This document shows, in pieces, positions 55,160-64,000 of a stretch of 64,000 bases of DNA; the stretch's first letter is position 1; each line of letters begins with the position of its first letter. The notes beneath the pieces are model-generated. The model was not told the DNA's origin, did not search any database, and saw only the letters and a program-made list of their open reading frames with translations. Source of the stretch: Amycolatopsis bullii (lineage in GTDB: Bacteria; Actinomycetota; Actinomycetes; Mycobacteriales; Pseudonocardiaceae). Position numbers and translations under genes: made by a program. The stretch spans positions 1 to 64,000 of the forward strand of contig NZ_BNAW01000048.1 of NCBI RefSeq assembly GCF_014654205.1, written 5' to 3'.

Positions 55160-55205
55160 GTCTTAACCGGAAAGGGCGGGCACGGCAACCCCCGGGGGTG
55201 GCGCA

Positions 55206-56057
55206 ATGGCGGGGACACGGCGGCGGATCACCGTGCCGCCGACCGCGGGCGTGCCCGAGCCGGTCCCGGTGGAGCTGCCCGGCCGCGGCCGCACCGTGGT
55301 CACCGACGTCGGACCGCGGGACGCACCCGCCCTCTTCCTGCTGCATTCGGTGGCCTGCACGGGCCTGCTGACCTGGTATCCCGCCCTTCCCCGGCTGGCG
55401 CGGCACCACCGCGTCGTCGTGTTCGACCAGCGCTGGCACGGCCGGGGCATCCGCTCGCCGGAGTTCCGGCTCGCCGACTGCGCGGAAGACGTCACCGCCG
55501 TCGCGGACGCGCTCGGCGTCGGCCGGTTCGCGATCGCCGGGTACTCGATGGGCGGGCTCGTCGCGCAGCTCGTGGCGCGCGCCGAATCAGAACGTGTTAC
55601 CGGGCTGGTGCTGTGCTCGACCGCGGGGCACTTCGGCCGCGGGCTGCGGCAGCGCGCCGCCCTCGAGGTCTTCGGCCGGACGCTGCGGCGGCTGCGCGAG
55701 CGCGTGCCGCCGCCGGTCGTGCCCGCCGCGCTCCCCCGCGAACGCCTCGCCGACCACCGGTGGGGACTGCGGGAGTTCCGGTCGACCCGGCCGTGGGAGA
55801 TCGCGGTCGCCGTCGACGAGATCGGCCGGTTCGACTCGCGGCCGTGGCTGCACACGCTGCGGCTGCCGGCCGCGGTCGTGGTGACCGCCCGGGACCGGTT
55901 CATCGCCCCCGCCCACCAGCGGTCGCTGGCCCGCCGGATCCCCGGCGCGGCCACCTACGAGGTCGCGGCCGGGCACGCCGCCTGCGTGCTGGCCGCCGAC
56001 CGCTGGGTGCCCGCCCTGCTCGCCGCGGTCCACTCCCTCCGAGGAAGGAACCCCTGA
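55206..56057 (+). CDS. alpha/beta hydrolase
   Basis: 283 aa. Elbow GYSMGG with Ser114, acid in VTARDRFIAP, His in VAAGHAACVLA; WYPALPRLARHHRVVVFDQRWHGRG is typical of the fold. Divergent from chsE1 with a shared KstR box 46 nt upstream, and coupled to the Ddn-like gene (TGATG). May act on sterol-linked esters; substrate unknown. Confidence 0.86.
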   Translation: MAGTRRRITVPPTAGVPEPVPVELPGRGRTVVTDVGPRDAPALFLLHSVACTGLLTWYPALPRLARHHRVVVFDQRWHGRGIRSPEFRLADCAEDVTAVADALGVGRFAIAGYSMGGLVAQLVARAESERVTGLVLCSTAGHFGRGLRQRAALEVFGRTLRRLRERVPPPVVPAALPRERLADHRWGLREFRSTRPWEIAVAVDEIGRFDSRPWLHTLRLPAAVVVTARDRFIAPAHQRSLARRIPGAATYEVAAGHAACVLAADRWVPALLAAVHSLRGRNP

Positions 56058-56551
56058 TGGGACGCTTCAGCCTGCCCGACTCCAAGCCCGGCGGCCTCGA
56101 CTCGCCGGTGACCGCCAAGGTCATGAAATACGCGGCGAAGGCGCAGGTGGCGGTCTTCCGGCTGACCGGTGGCCGCGTCGGCGGCAAGTGGCGCGTCGGG
56201 GCGGGGTTCCGCAAGCCGGTGCCGACGCTGCTGCTGGAGCACCGCGGCCGCAAGTCCGGGCGGTTGTTCACCACCCCGCTGCTCTACCTGCGCTCCGGCG
56301 ACGACTTCGTCATCGTCGGCTCGCAGGGCGGACTCCCCCGGCACCCGCAGTGGTACTTCAACCTGCTGGCGCACCCCGAAACCCGCATCGACCTCAAGGG
56401 CCGGCGCGGCGTCCCGGTCACGGCCCGCGTCGCCGGGCCTTCGGAACGCGCGGAACTGTGGCCGCGGCTCGTCGAGCTGTACGCGGACTTCGCGAAGTAC
56501 CAGGCGTGGACCGAGCGGGAGATCCCGGTCGTGGTGCTCAGCCCCCGGTAG
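56057..56551 (+). CDS. Ddn-like F420-dependent nitroreductase family protein
   Basis: 164 aa, split-barrel FDOR fold: TLLLEHRGRKSGRLFTTPLLYL, then DDFVIVGSQGGLPRHPQWYFNLLAHPETRIDL. This is the deazaflavin (F420)-dependent nitroreductase/quinone reductase group that includes M. tuberculosis Ddn (Rv3547), itself the neighbour of fadA5. Overlaps the hydrolase by 1 nt and the convergent WS/DGAT gene by 14 nt at its 3' end. Confidence 0.9.
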   Translation: MGRFSLPDSKPGGLDSPVTAKVMKYAAKAQVAVFRLTGGRVGGKWRVGAGFRKPVPTLLLEHRGRKSGRLFTTPLLYLRSGDDFVIVGSQGGLPRHPQWYFNLLAHPETRIDLKGRRGVPVTARVAGPSERAELWPRLVELYADFAKYQAWTEREIPVVVLSPR

Positions 56552-57932
56552 GCGCGGCCTTCAGCAGCTCGGCCAGTGCGTCCGGGAGCGCGTCGGCGAG
56601 CGGCCACAGGTCCTTGACCAGCTCGCGCGCGCCGAGCAGGCCGACGTGCACCTTCCCCGCGTTGGACAGCACCGTGACGTTGAGCCCGGCGCCGTGGAAG
56701 ACCGGGCCGAGCGGGTAGAAGCCGGTGATCCGCGCGCCCAGGAAGTACAGCGGCATCGGCGGGCCGGGCACGTTCGAGACGACCAGGTTGTGCACCACGG
56801 GGTGCTTTTCGGCCAGGCGCAGCGCCGAATACGCGCGCACGGCGAGGCCGAACGCCGTCGCGACCGAGAACTGCGCCCAGTCCTGCAGCATGTCGGCGTC
56901 GATGTCGTGGTGGTGGTCCTTCGACCGCCGGTTGGCCTCGGCGAGGAAGAACACCCGCGCGGCCGGGTCGGCCAGGTGCGTCGGCAGGGAGGCGAAGAAC
57001 GCCGAAACCTTGTTGCTGCCGTGCTCGCGTTCGGTCCGGTCGTGCACCGAGACCGGGACGGTCGCCACCAGCGGGTCTTCCGGCAGCTCGCCGCGGGCGG
57101 AGAGGAACTCCCGCAGCGCGCCGGCGACGAGCGCGAGCACGACGTCGTTCACCGTGACCCCGAAGGCGTTCTTGACGTCCTTGATGTCGTCGAGGTCGAG
57201 CTGGGCGAAGGCGACGCTGCGGTGCCCGGTGATCGTGCCGTTGAGCGACGTCCGCGGCGCGGTGAACGGGATCGGCATCCCCTTGCCGCGCAACGCCCGG
57301 CCGACCCACCGCGGCATCAGCCCCAGCAGGTCGGGCAGCAGCCGCGCGACCTCGGCCGGGCGCTTCACGACGCTCTCCACCCCGGACCGGACCAGGTCGA
57401 GCGGCGACGGCATCCCGGCGTTCCGGGGCTCCTCGACCACCGGCATCGGCCCGTCCGGTTCGAGGCCGGCCAGGTAGGTGATCAGGCTGGCGCCGCTGAC
57501 CCCGTCGACGCTCGCGTGGTGCATCTTGAGCAGCACGGCGAGCCGTCCGTCGGCGAGGCCTTCGATGACGTACAGCTGCCACAGCGGGTGCGCGCGGTCG
57601 AGCTGCTGCCCGGCGATGTGGGCGCACAACCCGGCCAGCTCGGCGCGGTCGCCGGGCGCGGGCACGCCGATGCGGTGCACGTGGTGGTCGAGGTCGAACT
57701 CCTCGTCTTCGATCCACACGGGATGGCTGAGGTTCCAGAGCGGATTGTGCAGTTTGCGGCGGAACGCCGGGATCATCCGGACGCGCTCTTCGAGGTTTTC
57801 CTGCAGCTTGGCGAAGGTGTAGCCACCGGGGACGGTGGAGCCGTCGAGGATGAGCAGCCCGCAGACGTGCAGGACCTGCGACGACGTCTCGAGGTAGAGG
57901 AAGCTCGCGTCGAGGCCGCTCAGTCTCTGCAT
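56538..57932 (-). CDS. wax ester synthase/diacylglycerol acyltransferase
   Basis: 464 aa. Acyltransferase motif His138-His139-x3-Asp143-Gly144 (MHHASVDG), then PTSL-type SLNGTITGHRSVAFAQLDLDD, NDVVLALVAGALR and the C-terminal VSNVPGPPMPLYFLGARI. Makes triacylglycerol or wax esters from acyl-CoA, giving a sink for sterol- or fatty acid-derived carbon. ATG at 57932. Monocistronic, convergent with the Ddn-like gene. Confidence 0.95.
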   Translation of the reverse strand: MQRLSGLDASFLYLETSSQVLHVCGLLILDGSTVPGGYTFAKLQENLEERVRMIPAFRRKLHNPLWNLSHPVWIEDEEFDLDHHVHRIGVPAPGDRAELAGLCAHIAGQQLDRAHPLWQLYVIEGLADGRLAVLLKMHHASVDGVSGASLITYLAGLEPDGPMPVVEEPRNAGMPSPLDLVRSGVESVVKRPAEVARLLPDLLGLMPRWVGRALRGKGMPIPFTAPRTSLNGTITGHRSVAFAQLDLDDIKDVKNAFGVTVNDVVLALVAGALREFLSARGELPEDPLVATVPVSVHDRTEREHGSNKVSAFFASLPTHLADPAARVFFLAEANRRSKDHHHDIDADMLQDWAQFSVATAFGLAVRAYSALRLAEKHPVVHNLVVSNVPGPPMPLYFLGARITGFYPLGPVFHGAGLNVTVLSNAGKVHVGLLGARELVKDLWPLADALPDALAELLKAAPTGG

Positions 57933-57993
57933 GGACCAAGGGTAGGCCACGTCCGGTGAGCGGCGCGTCACCCTACTCGCCGGTATCATCGCG

Positions 57994-59229
57994 GTGGTGC
58001 AGCCGAATTTCCTGATCCGTCGCGCGGTCCAGCTCGGTCTCACCGCCAACGCGCTCCGCCCGCTGCGGGCGCGGTCCACGACGATCCCGGTGTTCTTCGC
58101 CGGGTGGCTGACCGGTGAGCTGGCGCCCCAGTTCCTGGCGCTGACGGCCGCGGATGCGTTGCTCCACGTGGCCCGCCACGGTGTTCGCGACCGGTCGACG
58201 AAGGCAGGCCTGGCGCTGGCGGCGGCCTCCGCCGCGGGCCTGGCCACGCTGGCCCGCACCGGGCACGGCGCCCGCGAGGAGATCGAGAAGGCGCTGACGT
58301 CCGCGTTGGGTGCGGACTACGCCGACGAGCTGGGCCGGTCGGACCTGGGCCTGCCCTGGGGCGAGCTGGCGCTGCCGTTCCGGATGGGCGCCCCGGACGT
58401 CCGCGTCGACCGCAACATCGCGTACGCCCCGGGCGGCAAGCGGTTCCTGCTGGACGTCTACCGCCCTTCCGAACCGGTTTCCGGCGCCCCGGTGCTGCTG
58501 CAGGTCCACGGCGGCGCGTGGGTGATCGGCAACAAGGAGGAGCAGGGCCGGCCGCTGATGCGCTACCTGGCTCGTCGCGGCTGGGTGTGCGTCGCGATCA
58601 ACTACCCGCTCGCGCCGGCGCACCGGTGGCCGGCGCACATCGTCGCGGCGAAGCAGGCCCTGGCCTGGATCCGCTCTTCGATCTCCTCGTACGGCGGCGA
58701 CCCGCGGTTCGTGGCGGTGACGGGCGGCTCGGCGGGCGGGCACCTGTCGGCGCTGCTGGCGTTGTCGCAGAACGACCCGGCGCTGCAGCCGTCGTTCGAG
58801 GACGCGGACACGAGCATCCAGGCGTGCGTCCCGCACTACGGCGTGTACGACTTCGCGGCAACGTCCGGCGCACCGGCGAGCAAGTACCGGCTGGAGAGCC
58901 TGATCGCCCGCCGCGTGTTCGCGCCGGACCGGGACCCGGTGGCCCACCTGGACGACTACATCGCAGCGTCACCGCTGGACCGGATCACCTCGGACGCGCC
59001 GCCGTTCTTCGTGATCCACGGCCGGGACGATTCGCTGGTGCCGGTGCGTGAGGCGCGTGAGTTCGTTTCGCGGCTGCGGGAGAAGTCCCGGCAGCCGGTG
59101 GCTTACGCCGAGCTGACCGGGGCGCAGCACGCGTTCGACGTGTTCACGTCGGTGCGGTCGGCGCACGTGGTGCGTGGGGTGGCGCGGTTCCTGGACCACA
59201 CGTACAACGCTTGGAAAGCCGCTCAGTAA
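57994..59229 (+). CDS. HSL-type esterase/lipase with N-terminal membrane-like domain
   Basis: 411 aa. Residues 1-90 form a mainly hydrophobic helical N-terminal part; the catalytic domain starts near 140 with VHGGAW (oxyanion hole), GGSAGGH (nucleophile Ser), HGRDDSLVP (Asp) and GAQHAFDVF (His). Hormone-sensitive-lipase family esterase like mycobacterial Lip proteins. Start is one of two adjacent GTG codons (57994/57997). Divergent from the WS/DGAT gene with 61 nt between, so they may be a lipid store and release pair. Overlaps the SWIM gene by 7 nt at the 3' end. Confidence 0.9.
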   Translation: MVQPNFLIRRAVQLGLTANALRPLRARSTTIPVFFAGWLTGELAPQFLALTAADALLHVARHGVRDRSTKAGLALAAASAAGLATLARTGHGAREEIEKALTSALGADYADELGRSDLGLPWGELALPFRMGAPDVRVDRNIAYAPGGKRFLLDVYRPSEPVSGAPVLLQVHGGAWVIGNKEEQGRPLMRYLARRGWVCVAINYPLAPAHRWPAHIVAAKQALAWIRSSISSYGGDPRFVAVTGGSAGGHLSALLALSQNDPALQPSFEDADTSIQACVPHYGVYDFAATSGAPASKYRLESLIARRVFAPDRDPVAHLDDYIAASPLDRITSDAPPFFVIHGRDDSLVPVREAREFVSRLREKSRQPVAYAELTGAQHAFDVFTSVRSAHVVRGVARFLDHTYNAWKAAQ

Positions 59230-60383
59230 ACGAGGTCCAGCGGGCTGGCCGAGGGTGGGCCGTCGAGGCGCCACTCCGGTCCTTCGCGGACGAACCGGTA
59301 CCAGCGCGCATCACGGCCGTAGCGCAGCTGCAGCTCCCCTTGCGTCAGCCGGTTGCGCCAGATCTTCGGCTTGCCCGGCAGGCCCGCGTCGGCCAGCGTC
59401 TCCTGGCCTTCGGCCAACGGTCCCGGACCCGGCTGCCAGGTTTCCCGTAGGGCGGCCAGGCCGCCGCGGCCTGCTTCGCGCCAGGCCTCGGCCCAGCGGG
59501 TCAGGTCCTTCGGGGCTATCCCCGCCGCGGTGGCGAGGGCGGTGATCTCCGCGCCCGTGCGGCCGGCCGCGCGGCGGGCGAGGTCTTCCTCGAACGTCAG
59601 CTCCGCCGGCGTCGGGCCGCCGGTCAGGAGGTCGCGGGCGAGGGAGGCCGCGTCCGCCGCGAGGGCGGACAGCGCCGCCGCCGTCCAGCCCGTGCCCGGG
59701 GGCGGGTCGAGGTCCAGGACCGCCGGCGGTCCGGGAACCCGCGGTGGTGGCGGCAGGGCGGGGATGGCGGCGGGACGTCGCGCGTAGGCCGCCCGCGGGG
59801 TCAGGCCCTCGTCCGCCCGCTTCGGGAGCTTCGGCTTCTCGCCGCGCGCCGGCGACCGGCGGGCGCGGAGTTCGGCCAGGACGTCCGACCGCGGGCGCCC
59901 GCGCAGCAGGAAGAGCGTGAACGGGTCGCGGTCCACTTCGTCGGCGACCAGGTAGTACACCGCCGCGACGTGCTTGCACGGGTTCGCCGAGTCCGGGCAC
60001 GAGCACCGCGGCCGCAGGTCGCCCGGGCCCGGCAGCAGGTCGACGCCCGCTTCGCGCGCCTGCTCGGTGAGCGCGCCCGGGAGCTCGCCGTCGAGCAGCG
60101 CGGCCGCGTGGCCGAGCTGGGTGCCGACCACGCCGAGCAGCGTGTCCCACTCGCCGTCGGTGAAGGTGCGCATGGTGATGGTGACCTTGTAGGGCTCCGG
60201 CCGGCTGCCGCGCACCCACGCCGTCATCTCGCCGGCGCCGAAGTGCAGCTCGCTGACGGTGCCTTTGCGCGCGTACGTCCGCCCGCGCGGCAGCCGGTTC
60301 GGGTCGAGCTTCGCGCGCCGCTCCAGCGCTTCGACCCAGGCCCGGCCCCACCACGTCGTGCCGAAGTTCCGCCTCGGTGGCAT
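59223..60383 (-). CDS. SWIM zinc-finger protein
   Basis: 386 aa. SWIM motif C-x-C-x6-C-x-H (CSCPDSANPCKH) near 128-139, preceded by a conserved WWGRAWVEALERRAKLDPNRLPRGRTYARKG split at the start. The Pro-rich middle is followed by a helical C-terminal part. It is encoded next to an SNF2-type ATPase in many actinomycetes and is thought to help it bind nucleic acid. TGATG overlap with the SNF2 gene. Confidence 0.92.
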   Translation of the reverse strand: MPPRRNFGTTWWGRAWVEALERRAKLDPNRLPRGRTYARKGTVSELHFGAGEMTAWVRGSRPEPYKVTITMRTFTDGEWDTLLGVVGTQLGHAAALLDGELPGALTEQAREAGVDLLPGPGDLRPRCSCPDSANPCKHVAAVYYLVADEVDRDPFTLFLLRGRPRSDVLAELRARRSPARGEKPKLPKRADEGLTPRAAYARRPAAIPALPPPPRVPGPPAVLDLDPPPGTGWTAAALSALAADAASLARDLLTGGPTPAELTFEEDLARRAAGRTGAEITALATAAGIAPKDLTRWAEAWREAGRGGLAALRETWQPGPGPLAEGQETLADAGLPGKPKIWRNRLTQGELQLRYGRDARWYRFVREGPEWRLDGPPSASPLDLVY

Positions 60384-63300
60384 CACCCGCTCCCGAGCCG
60401 GACGAGATCGGCGAGCTCGTCGTCGGACAGGTCGGTGATCCAGTCCTCCCCCGCCCCGACGATCGATTCGGCGAGGCCGCGTTTCTTTTCGAGGACCTGC
60501 GCGATCCGTTCTTCGAGGGTGCCCTCGGCGATCAGCCGGTGCACCTGGACGGGCCGGTCCTGCCCGATCCGGTAGGCGCGGTCGGTGGCCTGGTCTTCGA
60601 CGGCGGGGTTCCACCAGCGGTCGTAGTGGATGACGTGGGTGGCCCGGGTCAGGTTGAGCCCGACCCCGCCCGCCTTGAGCGAGAGCAGGAACACCGGGAT
60701 TTCGCCGGCTTGGAACCGGTCGACCATGTCCTGCCGCTTCGCCGGGGAGCTGTCGCCGGAGAGCAGCTCGGTGGGCAGGCCGCGGTCCTTGAGGCGCCGC
60801 TCGAGCAGGCGGCAGAGCTGCACGTACTGGCTGAACACCAGGACGCTTTCGCCCTCGTCGAGGATGACGTCCAGGAGTTCTTCGAACGCCGCGAGCTTGC
60901 CGGAGCGGCCGGTGAGCGCGCCGTGCGGCTCCTTGAGGAACTGGGCGGGGTGGTTGCAGATCTGCTTGAGTTCGGTGAGCAGCCGCAGCACCTGCCCGCG
61001 CCGTTCGATGCCCTCTTTTTCCCGGATTTCGGCGAGGTTTTCGCGCACCACGGCTTCGTAGAGCGTGGTCTGCTCGGCGGTGAGCGGGACGAACCGGTCG
61101 GTCTCGGTCTTGGGCGGCAGTTCCGGGGCGATGTCCGGATCGGTCTTGCGCCGCCGCAGCAGGAACGGCCGGACGGTGGCAGCCAGCCGTTCGGTGACCG
61201 CCTTGTCGCGGTCGCGTTCGATCGGGCGCGCGACGGTGCGGCGGAAGCGATCGAGCGGGCCGAGCAGGCCGGGAGTGGTCCAGTCCACAATGGACCACAG
61301 CTCGGTGAGCCGGTTTTCGACGGGCGTGCCGGTGAGGGCGACCTTGGCCTGCGCGGGAATCTTGCGCAGCTCCTTGGCGGTGGCGGAAAGCGGGTTCTTG
61401 ACGTGCTGCGCTTCATCGGCGGCGACGAGGCCCCAGTCCACTTCGGACAGCGTTTCGCGGTCCCGGCGGAGGACGCCGTAGGTGGCGAGGACGACCTCGT
61501 CGGGCGCGAGGTCGCCGAGGTGGCGGCGGCCGCCGTGGAACCGCCGGACGGGGATGCCGGGGGCGAAGCGGGCGAACTCGCGTTCCCAGTTGCCGAGGAG
61601 CGAGGTGGGGCAGAGGACGAGGGTGGGCCCGCCGGCGCCGGTGCGCGGGGGCCCGGCTTTCGATGCGCCGACCTGCTCAGGGCCGCCCGACTGCGCCGGG
61701 TCCGGCTCCGCCTCCGAGCGGCTGGATGCGCCGGCTTGCGCCGGCTCGGCTGCCAGGCGCCCAGACAGGCCGGGCTGCGCCCCACCCGGCTCCGACCCCT
61801 CAACCACCGAGCGAGCGACCTCGCCCAACTGCGCAGCGCCGAGCTCCGGCGGCTCGGCCGCCAGGCACCCCGGCAGGCCGCGCTGCGCCCCACCCGGCCC
61901 CGACCCCTCGACCACCGAGCGAGCGACCTCGCCAGGCTGCATCGAGCCCGGCCCCCATTCCCCAGACCTCGCCAGCTCCCGGCGATGCAGGTGGAGGGCG
62001 ATCAGCTGGATCGTCTTCCCCAGTCCCATGTCGTCCGCCAGGCAGGCACCCAGCCCCAGCCCCGTCATCGTGGCCAGCCAGGACAGCCCCGCCTGCTGGT
62101 ACGGCCGCAGCATCGCCTGCAACCCGGGCGGCGGGGCCACCAAGGCCCCCGCCCGGTCGCGGATGCGCGAAGCCAGCCCACCCAGCGCCGGCGGGGCCGC
62201 GAACTCCACCCGCTCGCCGTCGACCTCCAGCTCGCCCGTCAACGCCGCCGCGAGGGCCTCGCCCGCGTCCAGCTTGCGGGTGCGGCCCCGGACCCGGGCC
62301 AGCAGCTGCGGATCGACCCGCACCCACTGCCCGCGCAGGCGGACCAGCGGCCTCTTGGCCTCCGCCAGCGCCGCCACCTCGGCCTCGGTCAGCTGCTCGC
62401 CGCCGAGGCTGAGCTGCCAGCGGAACTCCAGCAGCGACCGCAGCGCGAACTCCGCCTCCGCCACACTCGCCGGCGCCTGGGTCGCGCTCGCCCGAGCCTT
62501 CACCTCACCCGCGAACAGCCCCTTCGCCCAGAGGACCTCGATGCCGGCGCCGCCGAGGTCGCGGGCGCCGTCGGTGAGCAGGTCGACCACCTCGTCGTCG
62601 GACAAGGCCAGCGACGCGGGGGTCGCCTGGGTCAGCACCCGGCCCAGCGGCGCCCAGGCCCGCGCGCCGCGGCGCAGGCCGAGCAGCAGCTGCGTCTCGA
62701 CCTGGTCGCCGAGGCGGTTCAGCACCGCGTCCGGGGCGTCCCACAGCGTGGCCGCCTCCACCACCAGGCTCGGCTCCGCCATGCTGCGCACCGCCAGCAC
62801 CCCGGCGAACGTCTCGTCGTCGAGGCCCTCGACCCGCAGGAGCACCTGGATTCCGCGGGGCTCGCGGGCCTCCAGCTCCGCGAGCCACGCCGCGCCGTCC
62901 GGGCCGAGCAGGGCAGGCTCGCGCGCCGCGAACGCCGGATCGCCCGCGCCCACCGGCGCCGCCGGGCTGCGCACCAGCAGGTCGGCCGTCGCGTCCCAGA
63001 GCGCGCGGACCAGGGAGTCCGGCGAGTGCAGGCGGATGCGCTTCAGCCCGGTCAGCGGCAGCGCGTACGCCTCCGGTGGCAGGGCGCCGGCCAGCCCCCG
63101 CAGCAGTTCCTCGTCGGCGGCGTCCAGCGGGCCGATCCGCCAGGCCGCCGCCCCGCCCGGTGAGGCGGCCGGCCGCAGCCGCCCCCGCGCGACGAGGTTC
63201 ACCCCGGCGTTGACGGCCGCCGACCACGCCGCGACCGCCGGGCTGGCCTGCTCCCCCACCGACAGCAGCCGGGGCAGCGCCCGCTCCAGCGGGACCAGCT

Positions 63301-63457
63301 CGGCCTCGACCTTCGTCCGCGCGAACTTGGCTCCGCGGGGCAGCACGAGCTCGATCGTGGTCCCGCCGGCCACGTCCTCGCCCCACAGGGCCAGCACCCC
63401 GTCCCGCGGGGGATCCGCGGGGAGGTAGGTGGCCTGGGTGTCTGCGCTGAACTCCAC
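60383..63457 (-). CDS. SNF2/SWI2-family ATPase (HepA/RapA-like)
   Basis: 1024 aa. A long N-terminal region (about 1-440) precedes the SNF2 core: motif I DDMGLGKT near 476-483, Ia LVLCPTSLLGNW, II ADEAQH, III LTGTPVENRL, then the helicase C part (VFSQYVQ, LSLKAGGVGLNLT, DRAYRIGQ). Double-stranded DNA-dependent translocase with an unknown role. Between motifs I and Ia there is an unusual insert of about 115 residues built on a 36-residue duplication (GEVARSVVEG repeated). Coupled to the SWIM gene. Confidence 0.93.
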   Translation of the reverse strand: MEFSADTQATYLPADPPRDGVLALWGEDVAGGTTIELVLPRGAKFARTKVEAELVPLERALPRLLSVGEQASPAVAAWSAAVNAGVNLVARGRLRPAASPGGAAAWRIGPLDAADEELLRGLAGALPPEAYALPLTGLKRIRLHSPDSLVRALWDATADLLVRSPAAPVGAGDPAFAAREPALLGPDGAAWLAELEAREPRGIQVLLRVEGLDDETFAGVLAVRSMAEPSLVVEAATLWDAPDAVLNRLGDQVETQLLLGLRRGARAWAPLGRVLTQATPASLALSDDEVVDLLTDGARDLGGAGIEVLWAKGLFAGEVKARASATQAPASVAEAEFALRSLLEFRWQLSLGGEQLTEAEVAALAEAKRPLVRLRGQWVRVDPQLLARVRGRTRKLDAGEALAAALTGELEVDGERVEFAAPPALGGLASRIRDRAGALVAPPPGLQAMLRPYQQAGLSWLATMTGLGLGACLADDMGLGKTIQLIALHLHRRELARSGEWGPGSMQPGEVARSVVEGSGPGGAQRGLPGCLAAEPPELGAAQLGEVARSVVEGSEPGGAQPGLSGRLAAEPAQAGASSRSEAEPDPAQSGGPEQVGASKAGPPRTGAGGPTLVLCPTSLLGNWEREFARFAPGIPVRRFHGGRRHLGDLAPDEVVLATYGVLRRDRETLSEVDWGLVAADEAQHVKNPLSATAKELRKIPAQAKVALTGTPVENRLTELWSIVDWTTPGLLGPLDRFRRTVARPIERDRDKAVTERLAATVRPFLLRRRKTDPDIAPELPPKTETDRFVPLTAEQTTLYEAVVRENLAEIREKEGIERRGQVLRLLTELKQICNHPAQFLKEPHGALTGRSGKLAAFEELLDVILDEGESVLVFSQYVQLCRLLERRLKDRGLPTELLSGDSSPAKRQDMVDRFQAGEIPVFLLSLKAGGVGLNLTRATHVIHYDRWWNPAVEDQATDRAYRIGQDRPVQVHRLIAEGTLEERIAQVLEKKRGLAESIVGAGEDWITDLSDDELADLVRLGSG
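61743..61958 (-). repeat. in-frame 108-bp tandem duplication within the SNF2 gene
   Basis: Units 61743-61850 and 61851-61958 match at most bases, for example ACCACCGAGCGAGCGACC at 61803 and 61911, exactly 108 bp apart. The length is a multiple of three, so the frame is kept. Confidence 0.9.
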
Positions 63458-63544
63458 GACCGCAACGCTAGAACACGACCCCGACAGTTTTGCCCTCGGC
63501 GGCGCGAACGGTCCCTTCGCACCGTTTCTCGACGCAACCCACTC

Positions 63545-63601
63545 GTGCGCCGAAGGGCATCACGCGTGACTGGAGAGGCATCACGCGTGATTGCCGGGGC
63601 A
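63545..63601. repeat. family A 21-bp repeat, two to three units
   Basis: GGCATCACGCGTGACTGGAGA and GGCATCACGCGTGATTGCCGG, then GGCATCA, ending at the stop codon of the acyl-CoA dehydrogenase gene (63602). Confidence 0.9.
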
Positions 63602-64000
63602 TCAGCCGCGGGGCAGGCCGAGGAGGCGTTCGGCCGTCAGGGAACGCAGGACCTGCGTGGTGCCGCCGGCGATGGAAAGGCAGCGGGTCAGCAGGAATTC
63701 GTGCTGCGGCCGGCCGTCGGCGAGCAGGGCGCCCGAGCCGGCCAGCTCGAGCGCGAACTCCGCCACGTCCTGCCGGTGCTGGACGCCGAGCAGCTTCCGG
63801 ACGCTCGACTCGGCGCCGGGATCCTGGCCCTCCAGCCGGCGCCGGGCCGCCCGCAGGTCCAGCACCGACCCGGCCACCCCGTCGGCCACCAGCGAGCCGA
63901 GCCGGTCCAGCGCGACGTCGTCCAGCTCCGCGGCGTCCACTGTGGACACCAACGCCTGCACGCTCTCGCCCACCGCCGAGCCGCTCCCGATGGCCACCCG
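63602..64000 (-). CDS. acyl-CoA dehydrogenase, C-terminal part (cut by window end)
   Basis: The frame is open to the window edge; 132 residues are visible. Helical C-terminal ACAD domain with the FAD/tetramer end motif SIAGGTTQVLRSLTAERLLGLPR and an upstream RKLLGVQHRQDVAEFALEL. A sterol or fatty acid FadE is possible, but the substrate-specific part lies outside. Family A repeats abut its stop codon. Confidence 0.85.
   Translation of the reverse strand, partial: RVAIGSGSAVGESVQALVSTVDAAELDDVALDRLGSLVADGVAGSVLDLRAARRRLEGQDPGAESSVRKLLGVQHRQDVAEFALELAGSGALLADGRPQHEFLLTRCLSIAGGTTQVLRSLTAERLLGLPRG

Noticed and set aside
55588..55601. KstR-like AACGTGTT box inside the alpha/beta hydrolase gene
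   Set aside because: Both outer bases deviate from the pattern and it lies deep in coding sequence; probably chance.

Overview
The window is very GC-rich, with GTG and TTG starts, many 4-nt ATGA or 1-nt TGATG overlaps and almost no non-coding space. The gene content (KstR-type sterol catabolism genes, mycobacterial-style cholesterol gene sets, an F420-type nitroreductase-like protein, a WS/DGAT) points to an actinomycete of the Mycobacteriales/Pseudonocardiales group. The dispersed 21-bp intergenic repeats suggest an Amycolatopsis-like genome; that genus is an inference.

Sterol catabolism is the main theme and is split into blocks. Block 1 (about 2.7-8.4 kb) holds fadD19 divergent from echA19, followed by a DUF35/OB-fold protein and two thiolase-fold lipid transfer proteins (Ltp4, Ltp3), the set used for C24-branched plant sterol side chains. 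Block 2 (10.9-13.5 kb) is cyp125 divergent from the thiolase fadA5 (cholesterol side chain). Block 3 (39.2-49.8 kb) is the ring-degradation core: hsaA-hsaD-hsaC-hsaB and a delta4-type ketosteroid dehydrogenase on the minus strand, and kstD-kshA-small Cys protein-kshB-hsd4B-riboflavin kinase on the plus strand. Block 4 (50.5-55.1 kb) is the igr-type operon chsE1-chsE2-chsH2-chsH1-ltp2, which removes the last propionyl side-chain unit. Nine sequences fitting the KstR operator pattern TnnAACnnGTTnnA, several with one outer base changed, sit in the control regions of these operons.

Other modules lie between these blocks. At 14.3-19.5 kb is a peptide/amide use operon (M20 amidohydrolase, DUF3311 protein, sodium:solute symporter, metal amidohydrolase) divergent from a double-HTH Lrp regulator. 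At 20.3-28.2 kb is a nine-gene locus built around an ECF sigma factor and a zinc anti-sigma factor: two PF03640-type lipoproteins with CxxxC motifs, a DUF1996 protein with a Q/N-rich insert, a DUF4142 membrane-anchored protein, a ferric-reductase-like bis-heme membrane protein, a [3Fe-4S] ferredoxin and an FAD reductase. Two promoters with the same TGAACC-N16-CGTATCC layout flank the sigma/anti-sigma pair and point outward to the two effector operons; this looks like a self-contained, sigma-controlled system for moving electrons to the cell surface and is the best candidate here for something undescribed. At 28.7-36 kb are drug-resistance-type genes (two MFS exporters, LysR, AraC, VOC protein, a truncated AraC, a UvrA-like ABC protein). 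At 36.1-39 kb are a fatty acid desaturase, an MBL hydrolase, an Smr-domain protein and a Rv1733c-like membrane protein. At 55.2-63.5 kb are hydrolases, a Ddn-like protein, a WS/DGAT and a SWIM/SNF2 pair. A cut APC transporter and a cut acyl-CoA dehydrogenase lie at the two ends.

Two long gene-free gaps (19468-20298 and 28187-28718) are filled by short tandem repeats and hairpins. No tRNA, rRNA, CRISPR array, insertion sequence or prophage was recognised.
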